DNA of 64,000 nucleotides, taken from positions 18,147,808-18,211,807 of the forward strand of contig NC_088315.1 of assembly GCF_910592395.1 (NCBI RefSeq), in the 5' to 3' direction. This stretch comes from Lineus longissimus (taxonomy: Eukaryota; Nemertea; Pilidiophora; Heteronemertea; Lineidae). The notes beneath the pieces were generated by a model. That model had not been told where the DNA came from. It searched no databases and worked only from the letters and a program-made list of their open reading frames with translations. Of the stretch, positions 43,933 through 53,980 are shown in pieces; within the stretch, counting starts at the first letter, position 1, and each line of letters begins with the position of its first letter. The position numbers were made by a program, and so were the translations under genes.

Positions 43933-44494
43933 CAACAAATCGATCGTGTACAGACTTTTTTACGACACACCTCATGAAGGCTTACCGAGATTATCTCCGC
44001 ATGAGTACCTTAGTTTAAACTGGATTGATTGACGATTATCTCCACACGAGTAATTTAGTTAAACTGGATGGATTAACAATGGGCTGCAGTCACTTAAACC
44101 CTGTATTGACATTTTTGACATGTAGCTGAGTGAATCTGCAAGAGAGACTTTGGAAATTTCACAAACCTGTGATGGCCTCAAAACTGTAGGAAAGAAAATG
44201 GAAATTTATTGAACAAATTGATGTGAATTCCTTCAAATCCTGATCAGTAAATCATTTTTGTCACCCTGTAGAATACATGTAACAGTTTGCTATGTCCTTG
44301 GGCTGAGAAAACTCACTTGTTTTGTAAAAAATGACCTTCCCTCGAGTTCATGCTTTCAACAGATATGTTTATTAATTTACAACTTAAAGTACTGCATTTG
44401 GTCTTTTTTCAGTTCTTTAAGTTTGTTTGGAACATTTTTCAGTTACCTCAAGTTTTGTTGACAAGACTTTTGGTTATCTAAAGATGCGAGGATA

Positions 44495-44818
44495 ATTTTG
44501 TCTTATGAACACATTTAAAGGATGATAAGCTTAACTGAGCGTAATATTTTCTCTTATGAACACATTTAAAGGATGATAAGCATAACTGAGCGTAATATTT
44601 TCTCTTATGAACACATTTAAAGAATGATAAGCATAACTGAGCATAATATTTTCTCTTATGAACACATTTAAAGAATGATAAGCATAACTGAGCCTAATAT
44701 TTTCTCTTATGAACACATTTAAAGGATGATAAGCTTAACTGAGCGTAATATTTTCTCTTATGAACACATTTAAAGGATGATAAGCATCACTGAGCCTAAT
44801 ATTTTCTCTTATGAACGT
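44495..44818. repeat. 51-bp minisatellite, 6 units, probably in 3' UTR
   Basis: Unit CTTATGAACACATTTAAAGG followed by ATGATAAGC and TAACTGAGCGTAATATTTTC. It begins about 560 bp after the liprin-beta stop. If the AATAAA at 45231 is used, this array is transcribed in the 3' UTR. Confidence 0.9.
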
Positions 44819-45230
44819 CAGCACAACTGAGCACAAAATGACTACGCTCTCGTAAAATATGTTTTCGGGTGACTGAACAACTTCATGATAAACAGAAAAA
44901 CGGAAAAAGTCTAACAAATGGAGAAAATAATCGGTCAACAGAAAACGCTAGTATTGCTAGTCATCCTTTAACACCAGAAAATTTCCAAATTTTTGGTACA
45001 TGATCAGTTTTTAAGATAAAATTACTTAATTTTGAAATTGATAGTTGGTATGTTTGTCCAGCATGCCTATTCATTTCAGAAATGTTTTAAGTTCGATTAT
45101 ATTGTGCATTGGTTTTATTTCTCAGGGGTTGCCTGATTGTGAAAATTTAAAATCCAAAATTTTTTTGCAATCAAATGTCTCTAAAGGAGAGAACTTGGAG
45201 AAACATTTGTGGCATTCTGATCAGTTGTGA

Positions 45231-45236
45231 AATAAA
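45231..45236 (+). terminator. PPFIBP1: Candidate liprin-beta poly(A) signal
   Basis: AATAAA about 1.3 kb after the liprin-beta stop. No clear earlier canonical signal was noticed. Assignment is inference. Confidence 0.3.
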
Positions 45237-45880
45237 ATCCATGCACATACTGTAAACCGGGAAATTTTCGCTTGCGTTTTAATTTCGCGTGTTCATGATC
45301 AGCAAAATCTGCGAAAATAAAAATGCCGCAAAAAATAAACATTGACTAAATTGCTGTTACAGTGTTGTCAAAACGCGAAATTAAAACTACGCCAAATATG
45401 CAATTTCGTAAAAACCGTGAACAGTAATACCCGCGAATATTTCCCATTTTACTGTCAACAATATTTGTATGGACCTGTTCCATTTGACCAAGTCCATGCA
45501 CTTTCTATGTAAGTTCTAAGTTCCTTTGTGTAAAACCAAAAAAACGTTCATCAATTCTTGGATGAACTAATCTGCCAGATCATACAAGTAATACATGTCT
45601 TTAGCTCTCTGTGTTCACTTGTATATTTAGCCAGATTTTATAGTTACGCTAAGGAATTTAGAATTTCTGTGATTCCTTTTAGGACTTATGACATATCCTT
45701 TCATACCAAGAACCTTCATTGGAAACATTTAGATTTTCCATGTCTGTTAACCTTGAGTGCCTAACGACGTATATTAACGTCTTTTGCACCAAACTGTTTG
45801 GTGCCCAATGACGTATTTCTACGTCTTCTACACCCAATCATTGGAATTTCTTTTGTTTCAGTATCAGACATTCTTGGTTG

Positions 45881-46061
45881 TCACTAGAACCTCTCTAGTA
45901 AGGACAACCTTGGGGCTGAAAAATGCTGTCCCTACTTGAGAAGTGTCCTGATTACAGAGGTCAAATTCAATAGGAATGACCAATTCGGGACAAAATGCAT
46001 TGTCCTTAGTAGAGAGGTTGTCCACAATAGAGAGGTGACCGCTTAAGTAGGATCAACTGTA
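45881..46061 (+). mobile_element. MITE family E, copy 5
   Basis: CACTAGAACCTCTCTAGTAA at the left, GACCGCTTAAGTAGGATCAA then CTGTA at the right. The internal GGTCAAATTCAATAGGAATG segment is shared with other copies. Confidence 0.75.
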
Positions 46062-46171
46062 TATCAAAGTCCTTCGAGGAATCGTTTCGTGATATTAATG
46101 AAGAACCAGAACTCGTCTCTTCCATGAAGAACGAAGCCTCTTTCTTCATTTATAATTCATGATGTTGTTCT

Positions 46172-46327
46172 TAACCCTTTTCAGACGAGAGTTCGAACGG
46201 AAAAAAAAATTAGACCTAAGTACTCTCTCAAAAAGTGCTTTCATTTTCTGACAACCTCGTTTTTGATGATTTTGAGAACATTCGAAAGAAATTTTCCAAA
46301 AATTACCTTAAGGTTGAAAAGGGTTCA
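46172..46327. repeat. Foldback element
   Basis: TTAACCCTTTTCAGACGAG at the left and CTTAAGGTTGAAAAGGGTT at the right are imperfect inverted copies about 155 bp apart. Confidence 0.5.
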
Positions 46328-47972
46328 GATATTTTGATTTTACATTTATTTTAAGGACATTTTCATGAAGACAATTTGAAAATTGTCTTCGTGAAATGCT
46401 TCCTTTAAATCATGTGTAAGACACAATCTGTTGAAAGCTTAAGCTGCAACCTGCGACAATTATCGCTTCGATGAGCGATGAAACTTTTGCTCATCTGCGG
46501 TATGTTTCTGGGCTTTGCTGTTTTATTTCTTGACAAGATTCGCCAAAAGATCTTGTAAGATTTATAATACCAGGGTTTTCTTCGAGGGAAGGTCATATTT
46601 CTTAGATATGTTTTTAAAGTCCTGGATATCTTTATCATATAGTTTTGACTGGGGACATCAGTTTTCTAGACAGATGTGGCCAAAGATTCTTTACTAAACT
46701 GTTATAGTGTGATCACAAATAATAATGTTACACAGCCCCGGGCAGCCGGTGTCATAGTTGACCAGCTTTTGTTGACACCTTGAAAGACCTTGACTCTGTT
46801 TTTAAGTCGGGGAAGAATATTGGCTAATAATGGGAACTACAGGGTTGCCTATAGGTTAATGCCGGACAGTTGAGCCAAGCAGAGAAAAGCCGAGGAATTT
46901 GAAACAGAGCATTACTGTTTAGCATTGGTAAGGCCTGTGAACTACTTCAAAATCGTTTTTAAACATGTTAAAAGAGTATTGGCAATGATGGCACTTCACT
47001 TCCTTACTCAACCCGATCTTATCAAATTTTGAACACAAATAAGCATCTGACGTAGATCTACGTAGGATGGCCCGGATATGTTAAGTGGTTTGACGTAGAA
47101 CTACGTCACCTGCTGCAAACGGTGTTAAAAAAAATATCTAATAAACTCTGGTCAGATTTATATAAAAGTGGTAAAGGGAGGTTGTCTTAATGGACATAAT
47201 TATCATATTGTATGAGGCATTTTCATAATTCATTATAATCATATGTAAATATGCGCATCTCATTATTAATATAATGTAAATAAAACAAAATAAACAAGTC
47301 AACTTGTATGCTGACAGTCCCTGATGATCATGTTGTATCACCTCGTCCCAGGTACATAATATCCTATCTTCGCAATAGGAATGCATGCGGGGTAGGGCAC
47401 CTGGGTATGAGGTTATGCAACCAAGTCATTCGGGCACTCTTGTAGAATGGTGGATACTTGGTGAAGGGTTAATTACATAAATTGACGAGAAATGCTAATC
47501 ATCATTTGAAAATGAAGTCGGTTCTGAAGAGTGTTTCAATAAAAGCGCTTTTCACCTTCTCTCTATATGCAATAAATAATAAACATGTAAATGGATTGTC
47601 CACCATACAACATGGCCCTTGTGGATCGGTGTAGAAAGGTCTTAGATTAGGCCATACAAATTAATTTCACGATTCTCATCACTCGGATTTTAAAAATTGG
47701 TCGGAGGGGAATTAAGATTTCTTAAATTTTGTCTATTGGTTGTTTGAGATGAGACTTTTTGCATTGATATGTAGGCACTACTTAGGCCAAGAATCAATAA
47801 AGACTAGTCTTTATTAATTCTTGTATCCTTGACGAGGGGTTGTACAAGTAACACATTGATAGTTGCATAAGCCAGATAAATTCTTCGGTAAAATTCTCAT
47901 CAATGCCTCAAGGCACTCAAGGCTAATTTCAATCGTAATATGTAATTTTCAGTATAATTTACATCTTACATA

Positions 47973-48095
47973 TTGGGTGATATGAATAAAGACTAGCAAA
48001 TGCTTTTACTTCAGTTTTGTACAGAGAGGCCAAGTGTAAATGTACATGGAGTTTTAGATAAAAGCATTTACTACTCTTTATTCATATCACCCATT
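47973..48095. mobile_element. Hairpin MITE family F, copy 2
   Basis: ATTGGGTGATATGAATAAAG at the left and its inverted copy at the right; near-identical to copies 1, 3 and 4. Confidence 0.9.
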
Positions 48096-48328
48096 GTCTC
48101 CTTAATCTAAGCATCTTCCAAAAAAATTTTAATATCCTCAGTAAGTTCACATAAGTCATTATTGAAATGATCATTCAACATGATGAATACTTATACCAAA
48201 AGTGTATGGGCTTGCTTGCATATTTTTGTTGATTATACTAATTATAATAAACTTAATTGTGTCTACCACTTTTATCAGTATGTCTGCCTTGTGTCTGTCA
48301 TCAACCAGACAAATTGGTTTTCCATTCG

Positions 48329-48597
48329 CAGTAGAACCTCTCTATTAAGGACACCCATTGGATGACAGATATTGTCCTCGATTGGGAGGTGTCCTGATTA
48401 CTGCATTCAAGACTCATTTTGATTCAAAACCTTTCTATTAAGGACTCCCATTGAATGAACGATATGTCCTTGATGGGGAGACGGCCCGATTACAGAATTC
48501 AAATTGTATCTAGAAGACTCATTTGGGATCAAAACCAGTGTCCCTAATAGAGAGGATGTCTTGCTAACAAAGGTGTCTGCTAGGGAGGTTCTCCTGT
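48329..48597 (+). mobile_element. MITE family E, copy 6
   Basis: GCAGTAGAACCTCTCTATTA at the left, TCTGCTAGGGAGGTTCTCCT at the right, with an internal duplication of the left arm. Confidence 0.8.
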
Positions 48598-48871
48598 CCT
48601 TGTATTTATTTCTTCCACTACTCCTTAAATAGTTCTTCCTTATTTGATATTGGAATTGAAATAAGACAATTTGATTGACTGCTAAGAATAACATGAGAGA
48701 GCATTGATCTCTCATTGGTCTATCCCGGCTTCAAAAAACCCTGCATCCTTATAGCATATTCACATGTATTATCATTGAAACTTGTGACCCCCAGGTCGTG
48801 AGATTTGTAAAAAATAAAATCCATGTGAAATTTTCACTGTTCCAGGTATGTCTGAAAACATGAATGGAAGA

Positions 48872-49240
48872 ATAGCATTCCGCGAAGTTACTATTTATAG
48901 CTCACAAGGGCATTTGAATAAGATATTGATGACATTTTAGTCACGTGACAGTCGGACTTCGACACTTATTTCTACGCATTTGAGCTTATTTCAAAGTCAA
49001 TTATCTTTGACCCTGCATTGTTTTTAGCATGAATGATACCATAGAGTCAGAGAGAGAAATATTCAGAACAATTATGTAGTATTTCCAACACTTGAACATG
49101 TGCCAGATTGAATCTAACTGCCCTCGTTAGAAAGCCTGAATCCATTACGAAACCGCATGTTTGTCCGACATTGCCTGTAATTCAGCGATGGGGAAAGAGA
49201 GGGCAGCAGCTGCAGTGACGTTATCTTCGCGGAATGCTAT
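48872..49240. mobile_element. MITE family D, copy 3
   Basis: ATAGCATTCCGCGAAG and CTTCGCGGAATGCTAT ends. GTCACGTGAC is kept at 48940-48949, but the CRE has decayed to TGACGTTA. Confidence 0.9.
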
Positions 49241-49340
49241 TAAACATGAAATGTACTTTGTTCGGAAGCAATATTTGCATGACGTTTATTGTCTATTGAT
49301 GATAAACCACTTCACTACAAGACGTATTTTAGTCCTTCCA

Positions 49341-49652
49341 AGGAGCCGCTGTGGTGTAGTGGCTTGGACTCTCGACCAGCGGTCAAGAGGTCCCGGGTTC
49401 GATCCCCACTGTCGGCGTGAGACTGTAGGCTGGTCTCTCTGTCTTACTTGCCTCTCTGCACCCAGGTGTATCAATGGGTACCGGTCAGAAATGCACAGAT
49501 TATAGCGCTGGTTGAGCAGCTCATCTGTGGTCTACTGAAAGGTTTCAGGACAGACCGGGGTTAAACTGAAAGTCGAATGATAACCTATATCGTAGTTGAT
49601 ATCAGACTACAAACCCTAAACTTTAACTTTAAACTTTAACTTCAAACCTTCA
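49341..49652 (+). mobile_element. tRNA-derived SINE, complete-looking
   Basis: A tRNA-like head with A box TGGTGTAGTGGCTTGGACTC and B box GGTTCGATCCC, a unique body, and a 3' tail of ACTTTAA repeats. The tRNA part cannot fold into a clean cloverleaf by eye, so it is a SINE and not a tRNA gene. Confidence 0.75.
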
Positions 49653-49925
49653 GAGTGTCATTATACGCTGGACAGTAGTGAAAGATCCCAATTATCGATA
49701 ACGAGTAAGGATTACATGTATTACTTTAATAATGACAGGTTTTCATACCTGTAAAACTGGTGATTTTTATGATGTTGATAACATGTAAAGGAATAAACTA
49801 TTTTGTATTGTAATAGATGAGTTGTGTTACTTTTTCTTGGCGAAGTCAGGCTGATCAAAGTCTCGGTGAATAGACAGGCCATTAAAGGGACAAATTGGGC
49901 GTGGGATTCAGGTGACAAGAGGGAT

Positions 49926-50050
49926 AATGGGTGATATGAATAAAGACTAGCAAATGCTTTTATCTAAAACTCCATGTACATATACACTAGGCCTTTCTGT
50001 ACAAAATTGAAGTAAAAGCATTTGCTAGTCTTTATTCATATCAGCCAATG
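49926..50050. mobile_element. Hairpin MITE family F, copy 3
   Basis: AATGGGTGATATGAATAAAG at the left and TTTATTCATATCAGCCA at the right, centre inverted relative to copies 1, 2 and 4. Confidence 0.9.
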
Positions 50051-50135
50051 TGCCTATTCACCACCATGTGCCACCCCTTGCAACATCTGACGAAATCTTC
50101 AGAGTGTTTGGCTATGATACTTGCCTTAGCCTTAG

Positions 50136-50207
50136 TACAGTGAAACCTCTCCATTAAGGACACCATCGGGACTGACAAATACTGTCCTTGATAGAGAGGT
50201 GTCTTCA
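50136..50207 (+). mobile_element. MITE family E fragment, copy 7
   Basis: TACAGTGAAACCTCTCCATT with ACCATCGGGACTGACAAATA, ending GATAGAGAGGTGTC. It is truncated by the satellite array that follows. Confidence 0.65.
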
Positions 50208-51960
50208 AGAGCGCAGCCGGGTAGAAGCTCTACCAAGGGCAGAGGGGTCCTCCAGGTCATAGGCGTCTCCAAATAGGCTATACTTGTGTTGCCAAGTAAG
50301 GTACTTGGACCTGTCTTCAAGAGCACAGCAAGATAGAAGCTCTACCAAGGGCAGAAGAGTCCTGATTAATGGCCAGGTACATCACTACTCCAAGAAGGCC
50401 ACTGGAGTTACCATGTCTATTATAGTACTTGCCATGTACTTTATCAAGATTGGTACTCAGGCCGGTCTTCAGGAGCACAAGATAGAAGCTCTACCAAGGG
50501 CAGAAGGGTCCTGATAATGGCCAGGTACATGCACTACTCCAATAAGGCCACTGGAGTTACCGTGTCTAGTATAGTAGTTGCCATGTACTTTGTCAAGAAG
50601 GGTACTCGGGCCGGTCTTCAGGAGCACAAGATAGAAGCTCTACCAAAGGCAGAAGGGTCCTGATAATGGCCAGGTACACGCACTACTCCAATAAGGCGAC
50701 TGGAGTTACCATGTCTAGTATAGTACTTGCCATGTACTTTGTCAAGAAGGGTACTCAGGCCGGTCTACAGGAGCACAAGATAGAAGCTCTACCAAAGGTA
50801 GAAGGGCCCACCAGGTCATAGACGTCTCCAAGGAGCCTCATGGCCTAGTTGTTAACACATCTGGCCACCACGCAATAGGGCCTGGGTTCGATCCCGGGGA
50901 GAACCCAGGATCGTATGTATGGATGAACCGGCGTGGCTTTCAAGGAACTACAATTTGGCTCTTCACAGTCCTTCGAATGAGACTCGAAACCGAGGTTCCT
51001 TGTACCTGGTGTCTATGCCAGGGCAAGCTAAGACCCCACCAAGTGAGAAACATGAGCAGCTTGCGTGGACTCTATCTCTCTCGCCAAAGTCGGACCACTA
51101 GGCCAATAAACCTAATTGGCGCCTAACCGTAGTGGAGGAGGATTACGTAGTTGAGGAGGATCCCGGATTACGTAGTGGAGGAGGATCCCGCCTTGTACTC
51201 CTGGGAGAATGATCCCTCCAAGTGCAGAGCGAACGCTGAAGAAGAAGAAGAAAATTGACGTCTCCAAAAAGCCTATACTCGAGTGGCCAGGTTCCTGAGC
51301 AACTCCAAGAAGACCACTGGAGTTACCATGTCTAGTATAGTACTTGCCATGGGTACTTAGGCCGGTCTTCAGGAGCACAAGATAGAAGCTCTATAAAAGG
51401 TAGAAGGGTCCTGATAATGGCCAGGAACACACATTATCCAAGAAGGCCACTGGAGTTACCATGACGTCTAGTCAAGAAGGGTACTCAGGCCGGTCTACAG
51501 GAGCACAAGATAGAAGCTCTACCAAAGTTAGAAGGGTCTATACTCGAGTGGCCAGGTTCCTGAGCAACTCCAAGTAGGCCACTGGAGTTACCATGTCTAG
51601 TATAGTACTTGCCATGTACTTTGTCAAGAAGGGTACTCAGGCCGCTCTTCAGGAGCACAAGATAGAAGCTCTACCAAAGTTAGAAGGGTCCTAATGTTGT
51701 CCATGAGCTACTCCAAGGATGCTATACGAATTGCCAAGTAGGGTACTTGGACCTGTATTTAGGTGAACTCCAAGATAGAAGCTCTACCAAAGGCAGAAGG
51801 GTCCTCCATGTCATTGGCGTCTCCGAAAAGCCTATACTCGAGTGGCCAGGTTCCTGAGCAACTCCAAGAAGGCCACTGGAGTTACCATGTCTAGTATAGT
51901 ACTTGCCCCTCGGTAAGAGTACCGAGATAGGGTCCTCATTGGCGTGTACTCACTTGGCCA
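50208..51960. repeat. Complex satellite, about 150-bp unit
   Basis: About nine diverged units with AAGATAGAAGCTCTACCAAA, GGCAGAAGGGTCCTGATAAT, GGCCACTGGAGTTACCATGT and AGTATAGTACTTGCCATG. The array is interrupted by a SINE (50832-51256) and fades out near 52050. It sits between the two convergent genes. Confidence 0.9.
50832..51256 (+). mobile_element. tRNA-derived SINE with target duplication
   Basis: Head with A box TGGCCTAGTTGTTAAC and B box GGTTCGATCCC, body, and GAA-repeat tail (51238-51252). GACGTCTCCAA occurs directly before (50821-50831) and directly after (51257-51267), an 11-bp target-site duplication. Fragments of the family are at 30305-30486 and, minus strand, 55045-55107. Confidence 0.85.
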
Positions 51961-52261
51961 ATAAGCCTTTTAATACCTAGGGTACTTGGACCTGACGCCA
52001 AGAGCCCAGCAAGACAGAAACCCAACCAAAGGCAGAAGGGTTTTTGTTGTACGAGGTACATCAAGTTGGCTACTTGAGGGGCAGCAGCTCCAAATGTACT
52101 CCTTATTGGCTTGTAGTCTCTTGGCCAGTAGGCCAATTGGTACTGCTGCGGGCAGCATTGATGAGCATAGCATAAAATAAAAGGGACATTGAATTCGTAA
52201 TAAAAGTGGCCAATTTATTGACAGTGTTTTGTGAAAAGTGTACAAATATACATTTCAGGTG

Positions 52262-52267
52262 TTTATT
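52262..52267 (-). terminator. Candidate RhoGEF poly(A) signal
   Basis: TTTATT on plus, read as AATAAA on minus, about 570 bp after the RhoGEF stop. A second TTTATT lies at about 52213. This is inference only. Confidence 0.3.
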
Positions 52268-52591
52268 TACAAATACAAATGCATAAAACTAAAAAAGAAT
52301 TCGAGATGTGCCAATATAAGATGCAATATATGTGTATAATCACAAGAAGGCAACAGCCAAAAGGTAAAAATTCATCATCTTGGATTACAGTACAAAAGAT
52401 GGCTATATGCAAGTCAGTGTGAAGGCATTCGGAGTCATTTTTCTGATGATATCACCTAATTAATCAGTCCGGGAAGGTTCCCAATTTGCAATAAATATCC
52501 AAATTTCAGAACCACACTATGGAAATGACAGAAAAACTTGGCACTGCCACGCAATGGGAATACATTGAAGAACTGGAAGACAGCCAAATTA

Positions 52592-52715
52592 ATTGGGGGA
52601 TATGAATAAAGACTAGTAAATGCTTTTACTTCAGTTTTGTACAGAAAGGCCTAGTGTAAATGTACATGGGGTTTTCAGTAAAAGCAATTGCTAGTCTTTA
52701 TTCATATCACCCATT
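52592..52715. mobile_element. Hairpin MITE family F, copy 4
   Basis: AATTGGGGGATATGAATAAA at the left and TTTATTCATATCACCCATTG at the right. It lies about 120 bp after the RhoGEF stop and so is probably in its 3' UTR, where it could form a long RNA hairpin. Confidence 0.9.
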
Positions 52716-52836
52716 GTTGCAAATCACAGTGATAAACCAAATCGCTTGTTGACATTACAAAATTGCGCAAGATTCGTTCAAATTGGTCCTAGCGACAAAA
52801 ATCGCTTGTGCGCGATGCACCTAAGCTGATATTACA

Positions 52837-53980
52837 TTACAAAATTGTACATGATTCTTTCTTCTCTAACTCAACTTCAGAAGTAGTGGAAGAAGGGAGA
52901 TGATCTCTACTTTCATGATTCAACGCGTTCGAATTCTCGCCCCACGCCTCCAGTGGCCGATTCGAGGACAGAGTGTCAGATGTCTTCACAACGGACTCCG
53001 TCAGGAACGGGGTTTCTGCATTTCCAACTGCCTTTAATTCGTGAAGTACCGGGAGTTGATTTGAGCAGGACACTGACCTTCCATACCTCGACGGCCCTAT
53101 CTTTCCATTTCTTGCATCTAACACAGGGGGTAGTGAGAGAAAATTGTTCTCCGGACCATAAAAACCGGCCTCTTGGGTTCGAACGTATTGTCCGGACATC
53201 CCAAAGAAACTCAACCGATCTGCCTCATCAGAATCATCTTCGTTACGTTTCAAACTCTGAGGTCCAGTAGTTTTCATACCTGGCATTTGGGTAGAGTCCA
53301 TGCTAAGCGGCTGTTCAAGACTTCTCATACCCGAATTCGATTGTTCCCTAGCAGTGCAATTCAAAGTCTCCTGTGCGACAGAATTCACACTCAAATAGTC
53401 CATGCTAAGAGGCTCATCAGTCAAGCTTTCTCGCTGAAAATTTCTCAAGCTTTGCGGTTCAAAACTGTTCATATCCCGACTCACGACCCCGGGCTGCCGA
53501 CAATTCAAGCTCTGCGGCTCGCTAAATCTCTGGAGCGTTGCACTTGGCATTCCCCCAGGCCGACTGAAACTTTGGGGCGGACAAAAACTTTGCGGTTGCA
53601 TACTCATAGGCTGCAACAGACTACTCATCAAACCCTCCGGCTGATTGTTGATATTCTGCAAATGCAAACTAGACATATTTTGCGACTGGACGCTGATGTG
53701 TCGACGTTTCGGAAAATTCTCCCAAGGGTGCGTGGGCAAGGAGTTTAGACTCATAGGAGGCAGACTCATATCGGGTTGAGGTAGGAAACTGATTTCGTCA
53801 TAGACGTTTTCTTGTTCTTGCCCCTCTTGTGGTATTTCCTCCTCACTGAAGGGATCCGTTGACGATTCTTGAAATTGGAGTGGCGCATTTGGGTCACTTG
53901 GTGACGCAGCACTTTCCGACTTCGAGCGTTTACGCGGCAGTGGAATACGGATCCTCCGTTTGATACGAGTTAGGGACCGG
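52837..53980 (-). CDS. RhoGEF exon 10: C-terminal tail and stop
   Basis: Acceptor TGTCATTTCAG at phase 2. Residues 553-932. It opens with RSLTRIKRRIRIPLPRKRSK, then turns acidic, then Ser/Gln/Pro-rich. PQSF, PQSL, PLSM and MSL motifs recur about ten times between residues about 620 and 800. It ends with charged sequence and SCTIL, a class I PDZ-ligand pattern. Confidence 0.92.

Larger units (their letters stand above)
45237..47972. other. Intergenic DNA between convergent genes
   Basis: Contains ACGTC-rich palindromes (45750-45825, 47040-47110), MITE E (45881-46061) and a foldback (46172-46327). The rest is AT-rich with no supported gene. Confidence 0.5.

Noticed and set aside
49341-49420. 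Functional tRNA gene (also considered at 56745-56830, 50832-50910 and 38108-38215)
   Set aside because: A and B boxes are present, but cloverleaf arms do not pair well and the sequences continue into SINE bodies.
52953-53748. Plus-strand ORFs of 105 and 191 codons opposite the RhoGEF tail
   Set aside because: Shadow frames of a long coding exon with low-complexity repeats.
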